Of a stretch of 51,774 nt of DNA, positions 7,759-16,304 are shown one piece after another. The notes under the pieces are model-generated. The model made no database searches. It was not told the origin of the DNA and saw only the letters and a list, made by a program, of their open reading frames with translations. The position numbers and the translations under genes were made by a program. This DNA is from UBA5704 sp036264355. GTDB taxonomy: Bacteria > Acidobacteriota > Thermoanaerobaculia > Multivoradales > UBA5704. The stretch lies in assembly GCA_036264355.1 (NCBI GenBank), contig DATARD010000310.1, forward strand, positions 1 through 51,774, given 5' to 3'. The stretch's first letter is position 1. Every line of letters begins with the position of its first letter.

Positions 7759-10218
7759 CTACAACAACTGCTGGGGATCCACATCGATCACCAGGTCGTA
7801 GCCCGGGTTCTGCGGCAGCACCTCACGCATCAGCTTGTGCAGGATCTTGCCGTCGGCGGCGCGGGCGAGGAGTTGGAAGCGCCATTCGCCGCGCAGGCGT
7901 TCGAGCGGCGCGGGAGCGGGGCCGGTGAGGCGGACGGTGCGCGCGAGGGGATGGGCGGCGAGCTGGGTGGCCAGGTCGTGGATGAGGCCGGCGGCGCGGT
8001 CGCGGTTTTTGTCGCGCACCAGGATCTGGACCATGCGGGTGAAGGGCGGATAGTGGAAGACGCGGCGGAAGCGCATCTCTTCGCGGGCGAAGCCTTCGTC
8101 GTCCTGGCGCAGGGCGGCCTGGATGGCGTAGTGGTCGGGGTGATAGGTCTGGATCACCACCCGGCCGGGCTTGTCGCCGCGGCCGGCGCGGCCGGCGAGT
8201 TGGGTGAGGAGGTTGTAGGTGCGCTCGACGGCGCGGAAGTCCGGGAAGCCCAGGTAGGCGTCGGCGGCGAGGACGGCGGTGAGCGCGACGCCCGGGAAGT
8301 GGTGCCCCTTGGACACCATCTGGGTACCGATGAGCACCTGGATGTCGCCGCGGCCGAAGCGTTCGAGCAGAGCGGCGGGGCCTCCGGGCCGGCGGGCGGT
8401 GTCGCGGTCGAGGACGTCGACGGTGGCATCGGGGAACAGCTCGCGGAAGGTCTCCTCCACTCTCTCGGTGCCGGCTCCCACCGGCTCCAACGCTTCTTCG
8501 TTGCACACCGGGCAGCGCTCGGGCACGCCGATCGTCGAGCCGCAGTAGTGGCAGAGCAGGCGGCGGGCGCGGCGGTGGTAGGTGCGCGGCAGGCCGCAGT
8601 CCGGACAGCGGAAGTCTTCGCCGCAGGCGCGGCAGAGGAGCATCGGCGCATAGCCGCGGCGGTTGCGCAGCAGGATGATCTGCTCCTTGGCGTCGAGCGC
8701 CTGGGTGATCTCCTGGCGCAGGCGCGCGGAGAAATAGACCTCTCTCGGCCTTCGCGAGGCGCCTTCTTCCTGCCGCAGATCGACCAGGATGCCTTCCGGC
8801 AGCGAGCCCTGGCCGGCGCGCACGGTGAGATGGAGCGCTTCGAGCTTGCCGCGCTCGGCGTTGTAGCGGCTCTCCAGGCTCGGCGTGGCGGAGACCAGAA
8901 GCGCGGCGGCTCCGGCGTCCCGGGCACGGACGAGGGCGAGATCGCGGGCGTGGTAGCGCGGGCTGATCTCCTGTTTGTAGGAGGTGTCCTGCTCCTCGTC
9001 GACGACGAGAAGGCCGAGATCGGCGACCGGCGCGAAGAGGGCCGAACGCGGACCGAGGACGACCTTCGCCTCGCCGCGGCGGACGCGTTCCCACTCCTGC
9101 TGCCGCTCGCTGCTCCCCAGGCCGGAGTGCAGAATGGCGAGCTTCTCGCCGAATCGCTGCTCGACGGCGCGCGCCAGGGCGGGCACGAGAGCGATCTCGG
9201 GGACGAGGAGGATCGCCGAACGGCCGCGCTCCAGCGCCGCCTCGGCGCCGCGCAGGTAGACCTCGGTCTTCCCCGAGCCGGTCATGCCTTGCAGCAGGAG
9301 AGCGGCGAAGTCGCGCCGGTCGAGGGTCGCGGTGATCCGCCGCAGCGCAGTGTCCTGATCGGGACGGAGGACAATCGCCTGCCCTTCCCCGGCCACTCCC
9401 ATCATGTGGCGGTCGAGCGACAGCCGCTCCACCTGGGTGAACTGGCGGAGGATGCCGAGATTCACCAGGCGGCGCAGCACAGCCGGCGTGCAACCGACCG
9501 CGGCGGCGACCTCTCCCTGGGTGGCGGGCCGGCCGACAGCGTGGAGATATTCGATCACCGCTTTCCCCGGCGCTGAGCGGCCGGCGGCGGCGAGATGGGT
9601 GGCGAGACCGCCGGGCGCCAGCTCGACCGCGGTCACGTAGCGTTGCGAGCGCGGCCGGGCTTCTTCGCCGCCGATCCGGCCTCTCTCCAGAAGGCCGGCG
9701 AGGACCTGCGACAGGCCGGGGATGCCCACCCGGCCCTGCAAAGCGGAGAGGCTCGTCCGTCCGCCGTCGCGGAGCGCCTCGATTACCGCGGCCTCTTCGG
9801 CGTTGCGCGGCGGCGCGAGGGCTCCGGCGTCGGTGAGCCAGACACGGCGGTCGCCCCAGGGCGGCAGATCGGACGGCAGCATCGTGCGGACGACCTCGCC
9901 CAGCGGCGCCAAATAGTAGTTGGCGGTAAAGCGGGCGAGCTCCAGCAGATCCGGCGGCAGCACCGGCTCGACGTCGAGGACCTCCTCCAGCGCGCGCACC
10001 TCAAACTCTTCCGGCCGGCGGTCGTGGACGGCGACGATCACGCCGGTCAGCCGCCGTTTGCCGACCCGCACACGCGCCCGGACTCCGGGCGCGGCCATGG
10101 AGACGAAGGCGGCCGGGATCTCGTAGGTCAACGGCTCCGGCAGCGGAAGCGGGACGGCGACCTCTGCGAAGAGAGGAGCGCCGAGAGGCGCGAAGAGGGT
10201 GGAGACGGGATCAGGCAC
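7759..10218 (-). CDS. priA: Primosomal protein N' (replication restart helicase PriA)
   Basis: 819 aa, starting with GTG at 10218. PriA reloads the replisome at stalled forks. The N-terminal DNA-binding 3'BD is recognisable (residues 15-105, ending in RFTANYYLAPLG). It is followed by a winged-helix region, a superfamily 2 helicase core with Walker A GMTGSGKT (311-318) and motif II DEEQ (407-410), and the PriA zinc-binding Cys pairs at about 529/532, 538/541, 556/559 and 569/572. The C-terminal helicase half includes the LIGTQMVSKGHHFP segment. Motif II is normally DEEH in PriA, so the Gln is a mild deviation. The gene is last in a minus-strand cluster; its start overlaps the preceding stop by 8 bases, so translational coupling is likely. 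Confidence 0.97.
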   Translation of the reverse strand: MPDPVSTLFAPLGAPLFAEVAVPLPLPEPLTYEIPAAFVSMAAPGVRARVRVGKRRLTGVIVAVHDRRPEEFEVRALEEVLDVEPVLPPDLLELARFTANYYLAPLGEVVRTMLPSDLPPWGDRRVWLTDAGALAPPRNAEEAAVIEALRDGGRTSLSALQGRVGIPGLSQVLAGLLERGRIGGEEARPRSQRYVTAVELAPGGLATHLAAAGRSAPGKAVIEYLHAVGRPATQGEVAAAVGCTPAVLRRLVNLGILRQFTQVERLSLDRHMMGVAGEGQAIVLRPDQDTALRRITATLDRRDFAALLLQGMTGSGKTEVYLRGAEAALERGRSAILLVPEIALVPALARAVEQRFGEKLAILHSGLGSSERQQEWERVRRGEAKVVLGPRSALFAPVADLGLLVVDEEQDTSYKQEISPRYHARDLALVRARDAGAAALLVSATPSLESRYNAERGKLEALHLTVRAGQGSLPEGILVDLRQEEGASRRPREVYFSARLRQEITQALDAKEQIILLRNRRGYAPMLLCRACGEDFRCPDCGLPRTYHRRARRLLCHYCGSTIGVPERCPVCNEEALEPVGAGTERVEETFRELFPDATVDVLDRDTARRPGGPAALLERFGRGDIQVLIGTQMVSKGHHFPGVALTAVLAADAYLGFPDFRAVERTYNLLTQLAGRAGRGDKPGRVVIQTYHPDHYAIQAALRQDDEGFAREEMRFRRVFHYPPFTRMVQILVRDKNRDRAAGLIHDLATQLAAHPLARTVRLTGPAPAPLERLRGEWRFQLLARAADGKILHKLMREVLPQNPGYDLVIDVDPQQLL

Positions 10219-10477
10219 TCTGCGCGGCGCGCCGGCGGCACTCCTCGGAGCAGTAGGGCTCGCCTCCCTGGGTCAGGATGCGCGAGCGGGAGACATGGAC
10301 ACCGCATGCCGTGCAGCGCACCAGGGTCTCGATCCCCTGGGCGTCATTCGAGGCGGCCCGGCGCGGTCCGGTGCGATGGGCGGGCGGCGCGCCGAACGCG
10401 CGCAACCGGTTGAGCAGGCTCTCGATGCCGAGCCAGACCAGGTACGCGATCACCATCAACAGCAGCACGCGGGTCAT
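10211..10477 (-). CDS. Small membrane protein with a C-terminal zinc-ribbon-like motif (PP0621-like)
   Basis: 88 aa. One N-terminal membrane segment (VLLLMVIAYLVWLGI, residues 4-18) is followed by a basic linker and a C-terminal motif with four potential metal ligands: CTACG, then YCSEEC, about 18 residues apart. This is the layout of the PP0621 family, small inner-membrane proteins of unknown function often found near envelope or replication genes. It lies 6 bp after the TPR gene and overlaps priA by 8 bp, so all belong to one transcription unit. Confidence 0.82.
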   Translation of the reverse strand: MTRVLLLMVIAYLVWLGIESLLNRLRAFGAPPAHRTGPRRAASNDAQGIETLVRCTACGVHVSRSRILTQGGEPYCSEECRRRAAQSA

Positions 10478-10483
10478 GTGGGA

Positions 10484-11143
10484 TCAGGCCGCCTTTTTCT
10501 TTTCCATCGCGGCGGCGAGCTGCGCGACCTTCTCGTTGTTGGGCTGCAGCCGCTGGAGCTCGGCGAGCGCCTGCTTCGCGTCGTCCATCTTGTTGAGGTC
10601 GAAGGCCAGGATCACCACCTCGTTGTAGCGCGACTGCCAATGGTCGGGCGCCGCCTTCGCCACCTGACCGAAGATCTCCAGCGCACGGTCGAACTGCTTG
10701 AGCCCGCGGTAGGTCACGCCGAGGTCGGTCATCACGTCGGGATCGCCGGGCCGGATCTCCAGATACTTGGTGTAGAGATCGTGCGCCTTCTGCCAGTTGC
10801 TGATGTCGAAGTTCAGATCGCCGAGGCGGCGGATGGCGTCGGCGTCCTGGGGATTGGCCGCGATGCGCGCTTCGAGATCGCGGACCTCGGCGAGCATTGG
10901 AGCGCCACCGCCGGGAGCGCCGCCGCCCGGAGCGCCGCCGGCCGCCGGTCCGGCAGCGGGAGCCTGTGCCTGCTCACCCGCCTGGCCGCCCTCCCCGCCC
11001 TGGTCCGGAGCGGCGGCGTCGGTGCTCATGCCGGCCGGCAAGCGCGGCGGCTGGCGCGCCACCAAGACCTCGTGCATCACATAGCCGGCGATGAACCCGA
11101 GGAGGACTCCGAACATCGCGGAGATGAAGTTGTCTTTGCTCAC
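10484..11143 (-). CDS. Membrane-anchored tetratricopeptide repeat protein
   Basis: 219 aa from a GTG at 11143. This start gives a clean N-terminal anchor (FISAMFGVLLGFIAGYVM, about residues 6-23) and overlaps the stop of the upstream gene by 4 bases (GTGA); a longer frame upstream is only the shadow of that gene. A Gly/Ala/Pro/Gln linker occupies about residues 45-85. Four TPR-like helical pairs follow (for example NWQKAHDLYTKYLEIRPGDP and FDRALEIFGQVAKAAPDHW), then a Lys-rich tail. The layout resembles CcmH/NrfG-type TPR scaffolds. The TPR face probably projects to the periplasm or cytoplasm to hold partners; none can be named. Confidence 0.85.
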   Translation of the reverse strand: MSKDNFISAMFGVLLGFIAGYVMHEVLVARQPPRLPAGMSTDAAAPDQGGEGGQAGEQAQAPAAGPAAGGAPGGGAPGGGAPMLAEVRDLEARIAANPQDADAIRRLGDLNFDISNWQKAHDLYTKYLEIRPGDPDVMTDLGVTYRGLKQFDRALEIFGQVAKAAPDHWQSRYNEVVILAFDLNKMDDAKQALAELQRLQPNNEKVAQLAAAMEKKKAA

Positions 11144-11907
11144 GGCTGCCTCTCTTCCGTGGCAGGCGGCCGGGCGGCGGTCCAATCGCCCCGGGTCGGC
11201 TGCCCGCTCGCCAGCTCGTTGGCGGTCCACGAGCCGGTTATTGTCTGGGTCGCGGGATTGAAAGTGCCTGAGAAGACACTGTCGAAACCGCCTTTGGAGT
11301 CGATCCGCTCCAGGCGGAGGTCGTTGTCCACGAACGTGCCGCGCCACGAGCCCTTGGTCGTTCCGATCTGATAGGTCCCGGAAACCACCGTCCCATCGAG
11401 GCGCAGGTCAAAAACGCCAGCGACGTTCTGCGGCAGGATCTGCACCTGCCACCGTCCGGCGACGGAGCCAGGGCGCACCGCCCGGGCTCCTCCCAGCTCC
11501 CCTTCCAGGAAGCTGATCCGGCGCAACCGGTCCTGCAGGCGCTGCACCTGCCAGTCCACCCGCTGCGCGGCGATCTGCACCGAGGCCCGCGACGCCGAGA
11601 GAACGTCGAACAGCGACTCCAAAGTGCCGAGCGCCAGGCTGTCGCCGGCCAGCGCCTGATCGAGCTTCTGCCCGGCGTCGTCCACCTGCGCCCGCGCCGC
11701 CTGCTCGCGGGCTCGGGCCTCGCGGTAGCTCACCAGGTCGAGGGACAGGAGCTTGCGCTCCAGTTGAAGGTCGTTCTGCACCCCGGACGGGGCGGAGGTA
11801 GGAGCCGCGGAGGCTTCAGAGGCCGCTGTCGCCTGGGCGCTCACGGCTCCTACGGCAAAGACGGAAGCGAGCAGACTGGCGAGGACGGACGCAACAAGCC
11901 GTTTCAT
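11140..11907 (-). CDS. Secreted protein with coiled coil and a beta-rich C-terminal domain
   Basis: 255 aa. The Met at 11907 opens a standard signal peptide (basic MKRL, hydrophobic stretch to about residue 22, cleavage near VSAQA); the 21 upstream codons of the open frame overlap the carD terminator and are not coding. Residues about 45-140 are heptad-rich and probably coiled-coil (REARAREQAARAQVDDAGQ). The C-terminal ~90 residues alternate short beta strands (GRWQVQIL, GVFDLRLDGTVVSGTYQIG, GSWRGTFV), like calycin-type secreted domains. No enzyme motif is seen. It is first in the cluster leading to priA. Confidence 0.8.
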   Translation of the reverse strand: MKRLVASVLASLLASVFAVGAVSAQATAASEASAAPTSAPSGVQNDLQLERKLLSLDLVSYREARAREQAARAQVDDAGQKLDQALAGDSLALGTLESLFDVLSASRASVQIAAQRVDWQVQRLQDRLRRISFLEGELGGARAVRPGSVAGRWQVQILPQNVAGVFDLRLDGTVVSGTYQIGTTKGSWRGTFVDNDLRLERIDSKGGFDSVFSGTFNPATQTITGSWTANELASGQPTRGDWTAARPPATEERQP

Positions 11908-11932
11908 ATACGGCGGATTGTAGCAGGGTGCC

Positions 11933-11963
11933 TCCAAGAAAAAGGCCGCCCCAAAGGGCGGCC
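11933..11963 (-). terminator. Rho-independent terminator of carD
   Basis: GGCCGCCC (11944-11951) pairs perfectly with GGGCGGCC (11956-11963) around a CAAA loop. Read on the minus strand the hairpin is followed by TTTTTCTTGG. It lies 40 bp after the carD stop and before the next minus-strand gene. Confidence 0.88.
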
Positions 11964-12003
11964 TCCACATCGCGCCTGCTGTCCTCTCTCCCCTACCCGC
12001 GCG

Positions 12004-12522
12004 TCAACTGGCGACCTTGGCGCGCTGGCGCTTGGCGAGGCTCGAGGTCAGCGCCTGCTCGACCTGATCCTCCGCCTCCCGCTCGTTGATCTCGCGCACA
12101 TGCGCCACCTCGCTGACGATGAAGTATTTGGCCCGCTCGTACATCTTCTTCTCGCGGAAGGAGAGGCTCTTGCGCTGGCTCACCAGGCGCAGGTTCTTGA
12201 GAACCTCCGCGACATCGGTCAGCCTGCCGGTCTTCATCTTGTCGAGGTTCTGCTTGTAACGCCCCTTCCAGTCTTTGTACGTGTCGATGTTGCCGTCTTC
12301 GAGAATGTCGAACAGCGATCGAACGTCCCGTTGGTGGCACAACGGGCGCAACCCCACCAGATCGAGGTTGGTCTTGGGGACCATCACTTTGGAGTTGTTC
12401 GCCAGCAGCTTGAGGTGATAGTAGAGCTGTTCAACCCCGTCTATCTGTGCTGGCTCGATTTTCTCGACAAGACCGACACCGTGGTTGGGGTAAACCACCT
12501 TCTGACCGACCTTGAATGTCAC
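12004..12522 (-). CDS. carD: CarD-family RNA polymerase-binding transcription regulator
   Basis: 172 aa with a GTG start preceded by an AAGGGGG ribosome site. The N-terminal CarD/TRCF RNAP-interaction domain is clear (FKVGQKVVYPNHGVGLVEKIE, broken by no gaps, then YYHLKL and MVPKTN). The all-helical C-terminal domain follows, with a conserved Trp in YKDWKGRY and the KKMYERAKYFIVSEVA helix. CarD binds the beta subunit and stabilises the open promoter complex, notably at rRNA and tRNA promoters. It is divergent from tRNA-Leu(CAA) and is followed by a strong terminator, so it is monocistronic. Confidence 0.96.
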   Translation of the reverse strand: MTFKVGQKVVYPNHGVGLVEKIEPAQIDGVEQLYYHLKLLANNSKVMVPKTNLDLVGLRPLCHQRDVRSLFDILEDGNIDTYKDWKGRYKQNLDKMKTGRLTDVAEVLKNLRLVSQRKSLSFREKKMYERAKYFIVSEVAHVREINEREAEDQVEQALTSSLAKRQRAKVAS

Positions 12523-12649
12523 GTCGCGACCCCCTTGGGATTTGAATCGAATGATGGAGCTACGACAGTAAGTCGTTGAGGGACTACCGCTTACGGGTCT
12601 AGGTTATACACCAAAAGCCAGCCCCCCGTCAACAGCCTCGGCCGGTTGG

Positions 12650-12679
12650 TTGACATCCGAGAGGGTCGCCCCCTAGGAT
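12650..12679 (+). promoter_or_regulatory. Sigma-70 promoter of tRNA-Leu(CAA)
   Basis: A perfect TTGACA at 12650-12655 and TAGGAT at 12674-12679 are separated by 18 bp. The tRNA begins 22 bp after the -10 box. Confidence 0.75.
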
Positions 12680-12700
12680 TCCCCGCGTCCCCACCCAACA

Positions 12701-12787
12701 GCCGGAGTGGCGGAATGGCAGACGCAGCGGACTCAAAATCCGCCGCCCCCTGCGGGCGTGTGGGTTCGACTCCCACCTCCGGCACCA
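12701..12787 (+). tRNA. tRNA-Leu (anticodon CAA)
   Basis: An 87-nt type II tRNA. The acceptor arms GCCGGAG (12701-12707) and CTCCGGC (12777-12783) pair fully. The anticodon stem GCGGA/TCCGC encloses the loop CTCAAAA, giving anticodon CAA. A long variable arm and a T-loop (GGGTTCGACTCCC) follow. The 3' CCA is encoded (12785-12787). It reads the Leu codon UUG. Confidence 0.96.
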
Positions 12788-12854
12788 CGGTTATCTCCTT
12801 TACCTCCAAGAGTTACTCCCCGCCGATCCACCCGCCTGCTAAGATACCGCCCGC

Positions 12855-14381
12855 ATGCGCCGCTTCCTGACTCCCGCGATCTCCATCCTTCTCCTCGCGT
12901 CTCTTGCCGCGGCCCTGGCCTGCAACACGCCGCCGGCCAAGCCGGTCGCCCAAGTCGAGCCCCTGCCGCCGCGGAGCAACATCGTGCTGATCACCATCGA
13001 CACGCTGCGCGCCGACCACCTCTCCGCCTGGGGGTACATCCGCCAGACCTCGCCGGCGATCGACCGCCTGGCGGCCGAGGGAGTGCGCTTCGACCAGGCG
13101 ACGGTGCAATGGCCGAAGACGACGCCGTCGTTCGCGTCGATCTTCACCGCCACCTATGCCAAGGACAACGGCATCGTGCGCACCGCCGGGCAGCCGATCT
13201 CGTGCCAGTTCCTCACCTTCCCCGAGGTGCTCAAGAAGCAGGGCTATATCAATATCGCGGTGGTCGCCAACGCCGCGGTGGGCAGCGAGTTCTTCTTCAA
13301 CCAGGGCTTCGACCAGTACATCGAGACCTGGAAGCTGCCGCACGGCGCCGACAACGCCGATCCGAACCGGGCCGAGGCGGTGACCAATCTCGCGGTCAGC
13401 CAGCTCGACAAGCTCCAGAAGTCGGGCAAGCCCTACTTCCTGTGGGTGCACTATCTCGATCCGCACTTCCCCTATGAATCGCCGCCGGGGGCGCGCGACA
13501 AGTTCCAGAACGACGCGCACTTCGATCCGTCGATCCAGATCCCGCTGTCCGACAAGCCGAAGCAGCAGATGTTCGGCGTCGGCAGCGAGCACATCCTGGA
13601 GGGGCGCACCGATCTCGCCTTCTATCTGGCGCGCTACGACGCCGAGATCGCCTACACCGACGCGCAGATCGGCCGCCTGCTCGACGAGATGAAGAAGCGC
13701 GGCATGCTCGGCAAGACGCTGACCGCCTTCACCGCCGACCATGGCGAGTCGCTGGGCGATCACGGCTACTACTTCGACCATGGCCGCTTCAGCTTCCAGA
13801 CCTGCCTGCACGTGCCGCTGGTGCTCCACTACCCCGGCGTCCTCAAGCCGCGGGTCGACAAGCAGCCGGCCGAGCTGATCGATCTCGCGCCGACGCTGCT
13901 CGAAGCGGCCGGCGTGGCGCTGCCGCAGGGCGTCTGGATGCAGGGGCGGACGCTCACCCCGCGCCTGCGCGGCCAGGGCGAGGCCAAGGCGTCCGATCAC
14001 GGGGACGACAGCTCCTCAGCCGTCCTCGACCATCCCGGGCTCGCCTACTCCGAGGCGGGGTGGGAGAACAAGAACAAATGGCAGAAGATCGTGCGCGACG
14101 CGCGCTTCAAGCTGATCTTCGCGCAGACCCGGCCGGAGCAGCGCTTCATCGGCGGCGAAGGGGTGCGCTTCACTCTCTTCGACCTGGTGAACGATCCGGG
14201 CGAGACGGTCAACGTGATCGACAAGTTCCCGCAGGAGGCCGAGCGCCTGAAGAAGGAGCTGTGGCGCTGGGAGAAGGCGCCGCGGTTCAACGTCGAGGTC
14301 GACAAGGAGGGCGGCACCTGCGGCGCGCGGCCGATGGACGAGGAGACGCGCAAGCTGCTGACGTCGTTGGGATATCTGTAG
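12855..14381 (+). CDS. Lipoprotein hydrolase of the sulfatase / alkaline phosphatase superfamily
   Basis: 508 aa. A signal peptide with lipobox LALAC (Cys about 23) predicts a lipid-anchored periplasmic enzyme. The fold is clear from the metal-binding strand NIVLITIDTLRADHLS (about 38-54), DPHFPY, and FTADHGESLGDHGYYFDHG near residue 295. In true sulfatases the nucleophile sits in a C/S-x-P-x-R motif that becomes formylglycine. Here the equivalent is KTTPSFAS, with Thr and no Arg, so it is unlikely to be a classical formylglycine sulfatase. It may act on phosphoesters or phosphoglycerol, as LtaS-type relatives with a Thr nucleophile do. Fifteen bases separate it from the trypsin-like protease gene. 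Confidence 0.9.
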   Translation: MRRFLTPAISILLLASLAAALACNTPPAKPVAQVEPLPPRSNIVLITIDTLRADHLSAWGYIRQTSPAIDRLAAEGVRFDQATVQWPKTTPSFASIFTATYAKDNGIVRTAGQPISCQFLTFPEVLKKQGYINIAVVANAAVGSEFFFNQGFDQYIETWKLPHGADNADPNRAEAVTNLAVSQLDKLQKSGKPYFLWVHYLDPHFPYESPPGARDKFQNDAHFDPSIQIPLSDKPKQQMFGVGSEHILEGRTDLAFYLARYDAEIAYTDAQIGRLLDEMKKRGMLGKTLTAFTADHGESLGDHGYYFDHGRFSFQTCLHVPLVLHYPGVLKPRVDKQPAELIDLAPTLLEAAGVALPQGVWMQGRTLTPRLRGQGEAKASDHGDDSSSAVLDHPGLAYSEAGWENKNKWQKIVRDARFKLIFAQTRPEQRFIGGEGVRFTLFDLVNDPGETVNVIDKFPQEAERLKKELWRWEKAPRFNVEVDKEGGTCGARPMDEETRKLLTSLGYL

Positions 14382-14396
14382 TACAATCCGGCGCAA

Positions 14397-15917
14397 ATGG
14401 CAGAGGAAATCGCGCGGGAGCGTTGCCCCCGCTGCGGCGAGCCCGCTCCCCTCGCGGCTCAGGTTTGCCCGCACTGCAAGGGAAGCCTCCTGGTGGACGT
14501 CGCCCTCGCGGGCAATCCGCCGGAGGGGCGGAGGCGTTATCAGATCGCCCGCGCGCTCTCCTCGCTGGGTCCGGAGTCGCCGCCGTTCGCCGCCGCGCAG
14601 CAGGCGATGGCGATCACCGGCTCGGTCATCGTTTCGGGAGTCACCCGCGACTTCGCCTACCGCGTGCTGGAGGTGCTCGACGAGAACGGCGCGCGGGGCC
14701 GCACCACCGCCGCAGTGGCCGACGTCAAAGGCGCCGAGGAGGCGCCGGCGACGCGGCTGTCCAGCGTGCTGGTGATCGGCGTCCTGCTGATCCTGGTCGG
14801 GTTCGGGCTGTTCGTCTGGATCCGCCAGATGAATCCCGACGACGAGGTCGACATCCCCACCCGCAGGTCGGCGCGGGCGGTGCCGCAGGGACCGCTCCTC
14901 AAAACCTCCGAGATCGCCGGGCGGGTCACCCCGTCGGTGGTGATCCTGCGCTGTCAGGGCTCCCTCGGCACCGGCTTCTTCGTGGCCGACGACCTCGCCC
15001 TCACCAACGCCCACGTCGCCTGCCCGCCTGACGACACGATGCACGCCGTGTTCGCCGACGGACGGGAGCTGAGCGCCAGCGTCGAGCAGAAGGACGAGAC
15101 GCTCGACCTCGCCCTAGTGCGGGTGCCGGGCGCCAAGGCCGCCGCCCTGCCGCTGGGCGACGCCACTCTCCTGCGCACCGGCGACCACGTCGTCTTCATC
15201 GGCACGCCGCGGGGGCTGGACTTCACGGTCCACGAGGGGGTGGTCAGCCACAAGGCGCGCAGCATCTTCGGCGTCGCCTTCCTGCAGATCGACGGCAATG
15301 TGAATCCGGGCAACAGCGGCGGCCCGCTCCTCGACATGCACGGCCGGGTGGTGGGGATCGTCTCCGCGAAGCTCAGGGACGCGGCCGGCCTGGGCTTCGT
15401 GCTTCCCATCAACTACGCCTACACCGGCGGCTCCCCCCTCGTCACGCCGCCGAGCCAGCCGAAGCCGGACACGGCGAGTTGGAAGGCGCTGCTCGCCGAA
15501 ATCGCCGTGGCGGACCAGAAACAGGTGCGCCAGATGGAGACGGAATCGCCGCGCGTCGCCCTGCTCCAGCTCAGCTCGCCGCCCGGGCAGGGGCTCTACG
15601 CCGTGGTTGCGCAACGCTCCCAGCTCGTGCCGCAGTCCGAGACGCTGACCTTCACCTTCCGCAACGCCGAGCACATCCTCTGCCGGGTCAACGCCACCGC
15701 CGAGAACTGGAAGAAGCTCGCCGAGGCGGACCCGGCCCGGGTCAGCTCCGACTCGCGCTACATGCAGTGGATGCGGAAGAACAACTTCGAGAACGAGGTC
15801 TTCATCGGCGCCGCGCTGCTGAGCCTCAAGGACTGCCCGCTCGAAGACCTGCGCGCTCCCGGCTCCGAAGTGATCCTCGAAGGCGCCGACGACCGCGCGA
15901 ACCGGCTGACGCTTTAG
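14397..15917 (+). CDS. Membrane-anchored trypsin-like serine protease with N-terminal zinc ribbon
   Basis: 506 aa. An N-terminal zinc ribbon has Cys10/Cys13 and Cys24/Cys27 (CPRCG...CPHCKG). A single membrane segment follows at about 122-142 (VLVIGVLLILVGFGLFVW). The exported domain carries the S1 triad: His206 in LTNAHVAC, Asp237 in LDLALV and Ser307 in NPGNSGGP, the DegP/HtrA-type arrangement. No PDZ domain is apparent; the last ~150 residues are of unknown type. With a cytoplasmic zinc ribbon and an external protease it could be a DegS-like sensor. It is probably cotranscribed with the upstream phosphatase-fold lipoprotein. Its stop codon overlaps that of the converging DUF983 gene (shared TTAG). 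Confidence 0.9.
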   Translation: MAEEIARERCPRCGEPAPLAAQVCPHCKGSLLVDVALAGNPPEGRRRYQIARALSSLGPESPPFAAAQQAMAITGSVIVSGVTRDFAYRVLEVLDENGARGRTTAAVADVKGAEEAPATRLSSVLVIGVLLILVGFGLFVWIRQMNPDDEVDIPTRRSARAVPQGPLLKTSEIAGRVTPSVVILRCQGSLGTGFFVADDLALTNAHVACPPDDTMHAVFADGRELSASVEQKDETLDLALVRVPGAKAAALPLGDATLLRTGDHVVFIGTPRGLDFTVHEGVVSHKARSIFGVAFLQIDGNVNPGNSGGPLLDMHGRVVGIVSAKLRDAAGLGFVLPINYAYTGGSPLVTPPSQPKPDTASWKALLAEIAVADQKQVRQMETESPRVALLQLSSPPGQGLYAVVAQRSQLVPQSETLTFTFRNAEHILCRVNATAENWKKLAEADPARVSSDSRYMQWMRKNNFENEVFIGAALLSLKDCPLEDLRAPGSEVILEGADDRANRLTL

Positions 15918-16267
15918 CGTTCCTCCCGCTGAATCAAGTAATTCAGCGCCACCGCGATCCCCTTGCGGAAGGGCAGCGACGACACGATCAGCAGCAGGGC
16001 CGCGGCTCCGATCGCGAGCTGTCCCAGCCAGACGACCCGCGGCCGGAGCAGGAACATAGTGACGACGAGCAGGCCGGTGAGCCCGGCGGTGGTCATGTAC
16101 ATGAAGAACCAGGTGTCGCCGTTCTCACGTTCGTAGACCAGCCCGCACACCGGGCAGCTTTCGTTGAGCCGGTTCCAGCCTGCGAACAGGCGCCCCTGGC
16201 CGCAGCGCGGGCAGCGCAGGCTGAGGCCGCGGCGGAGGGCGAGGATCGGCGGAACGCGGGCGGACAC
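15914..16267 (-). CDS. DUF983 family zinc-ribbon membrane protein
   Basis: About 117 aa from a GTG at 16267; longer starts (16306, 16327) would overlap pabA on the opposite strand. The family signature is present: LRCPRCGQGRLF, then CPVCGL about 20 residues later (four Cys), followed by ENGDTWFFMYM and two membrane segments (GLTGLLVVTMFLL and LAIGAAALLLIV). Function is unknown across the family. It is divergent from pabA with about 37 bp between starts. Confidence 0.88.
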   Translation of the reverse strand: MSARVPPILALRRGLSLRCPRCGQGRLFAGWNRLNESCPVCGLVYERENGDTWFFMYMTTAGLTGLLVVTMFLLRPRVVWLGQLAIGAAALLLIVSSLPFRKGIAVALNYLIQREER

Positions 16268-16304
16268 GTCGGGACATCTTACTTCCGGTAGACTGACTGC
16301 CGCC

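Noticed and set aside
7537..9576. A 679-codon plus-strand frame over priA
   Set aside because: It is the complement of priA; the protein is rich in Gly/Ala/Val with no motifs, while priA has complete helicase and zinc motifs.
12855..14381. Formylglycine-dependent arylsulfatase served by the FGE-like protein at 25.4 kb
   Set aside because: The substrate motif is missing here and the FGE-like domain lacks the catalytic Cys pair, so no functional link is supported.
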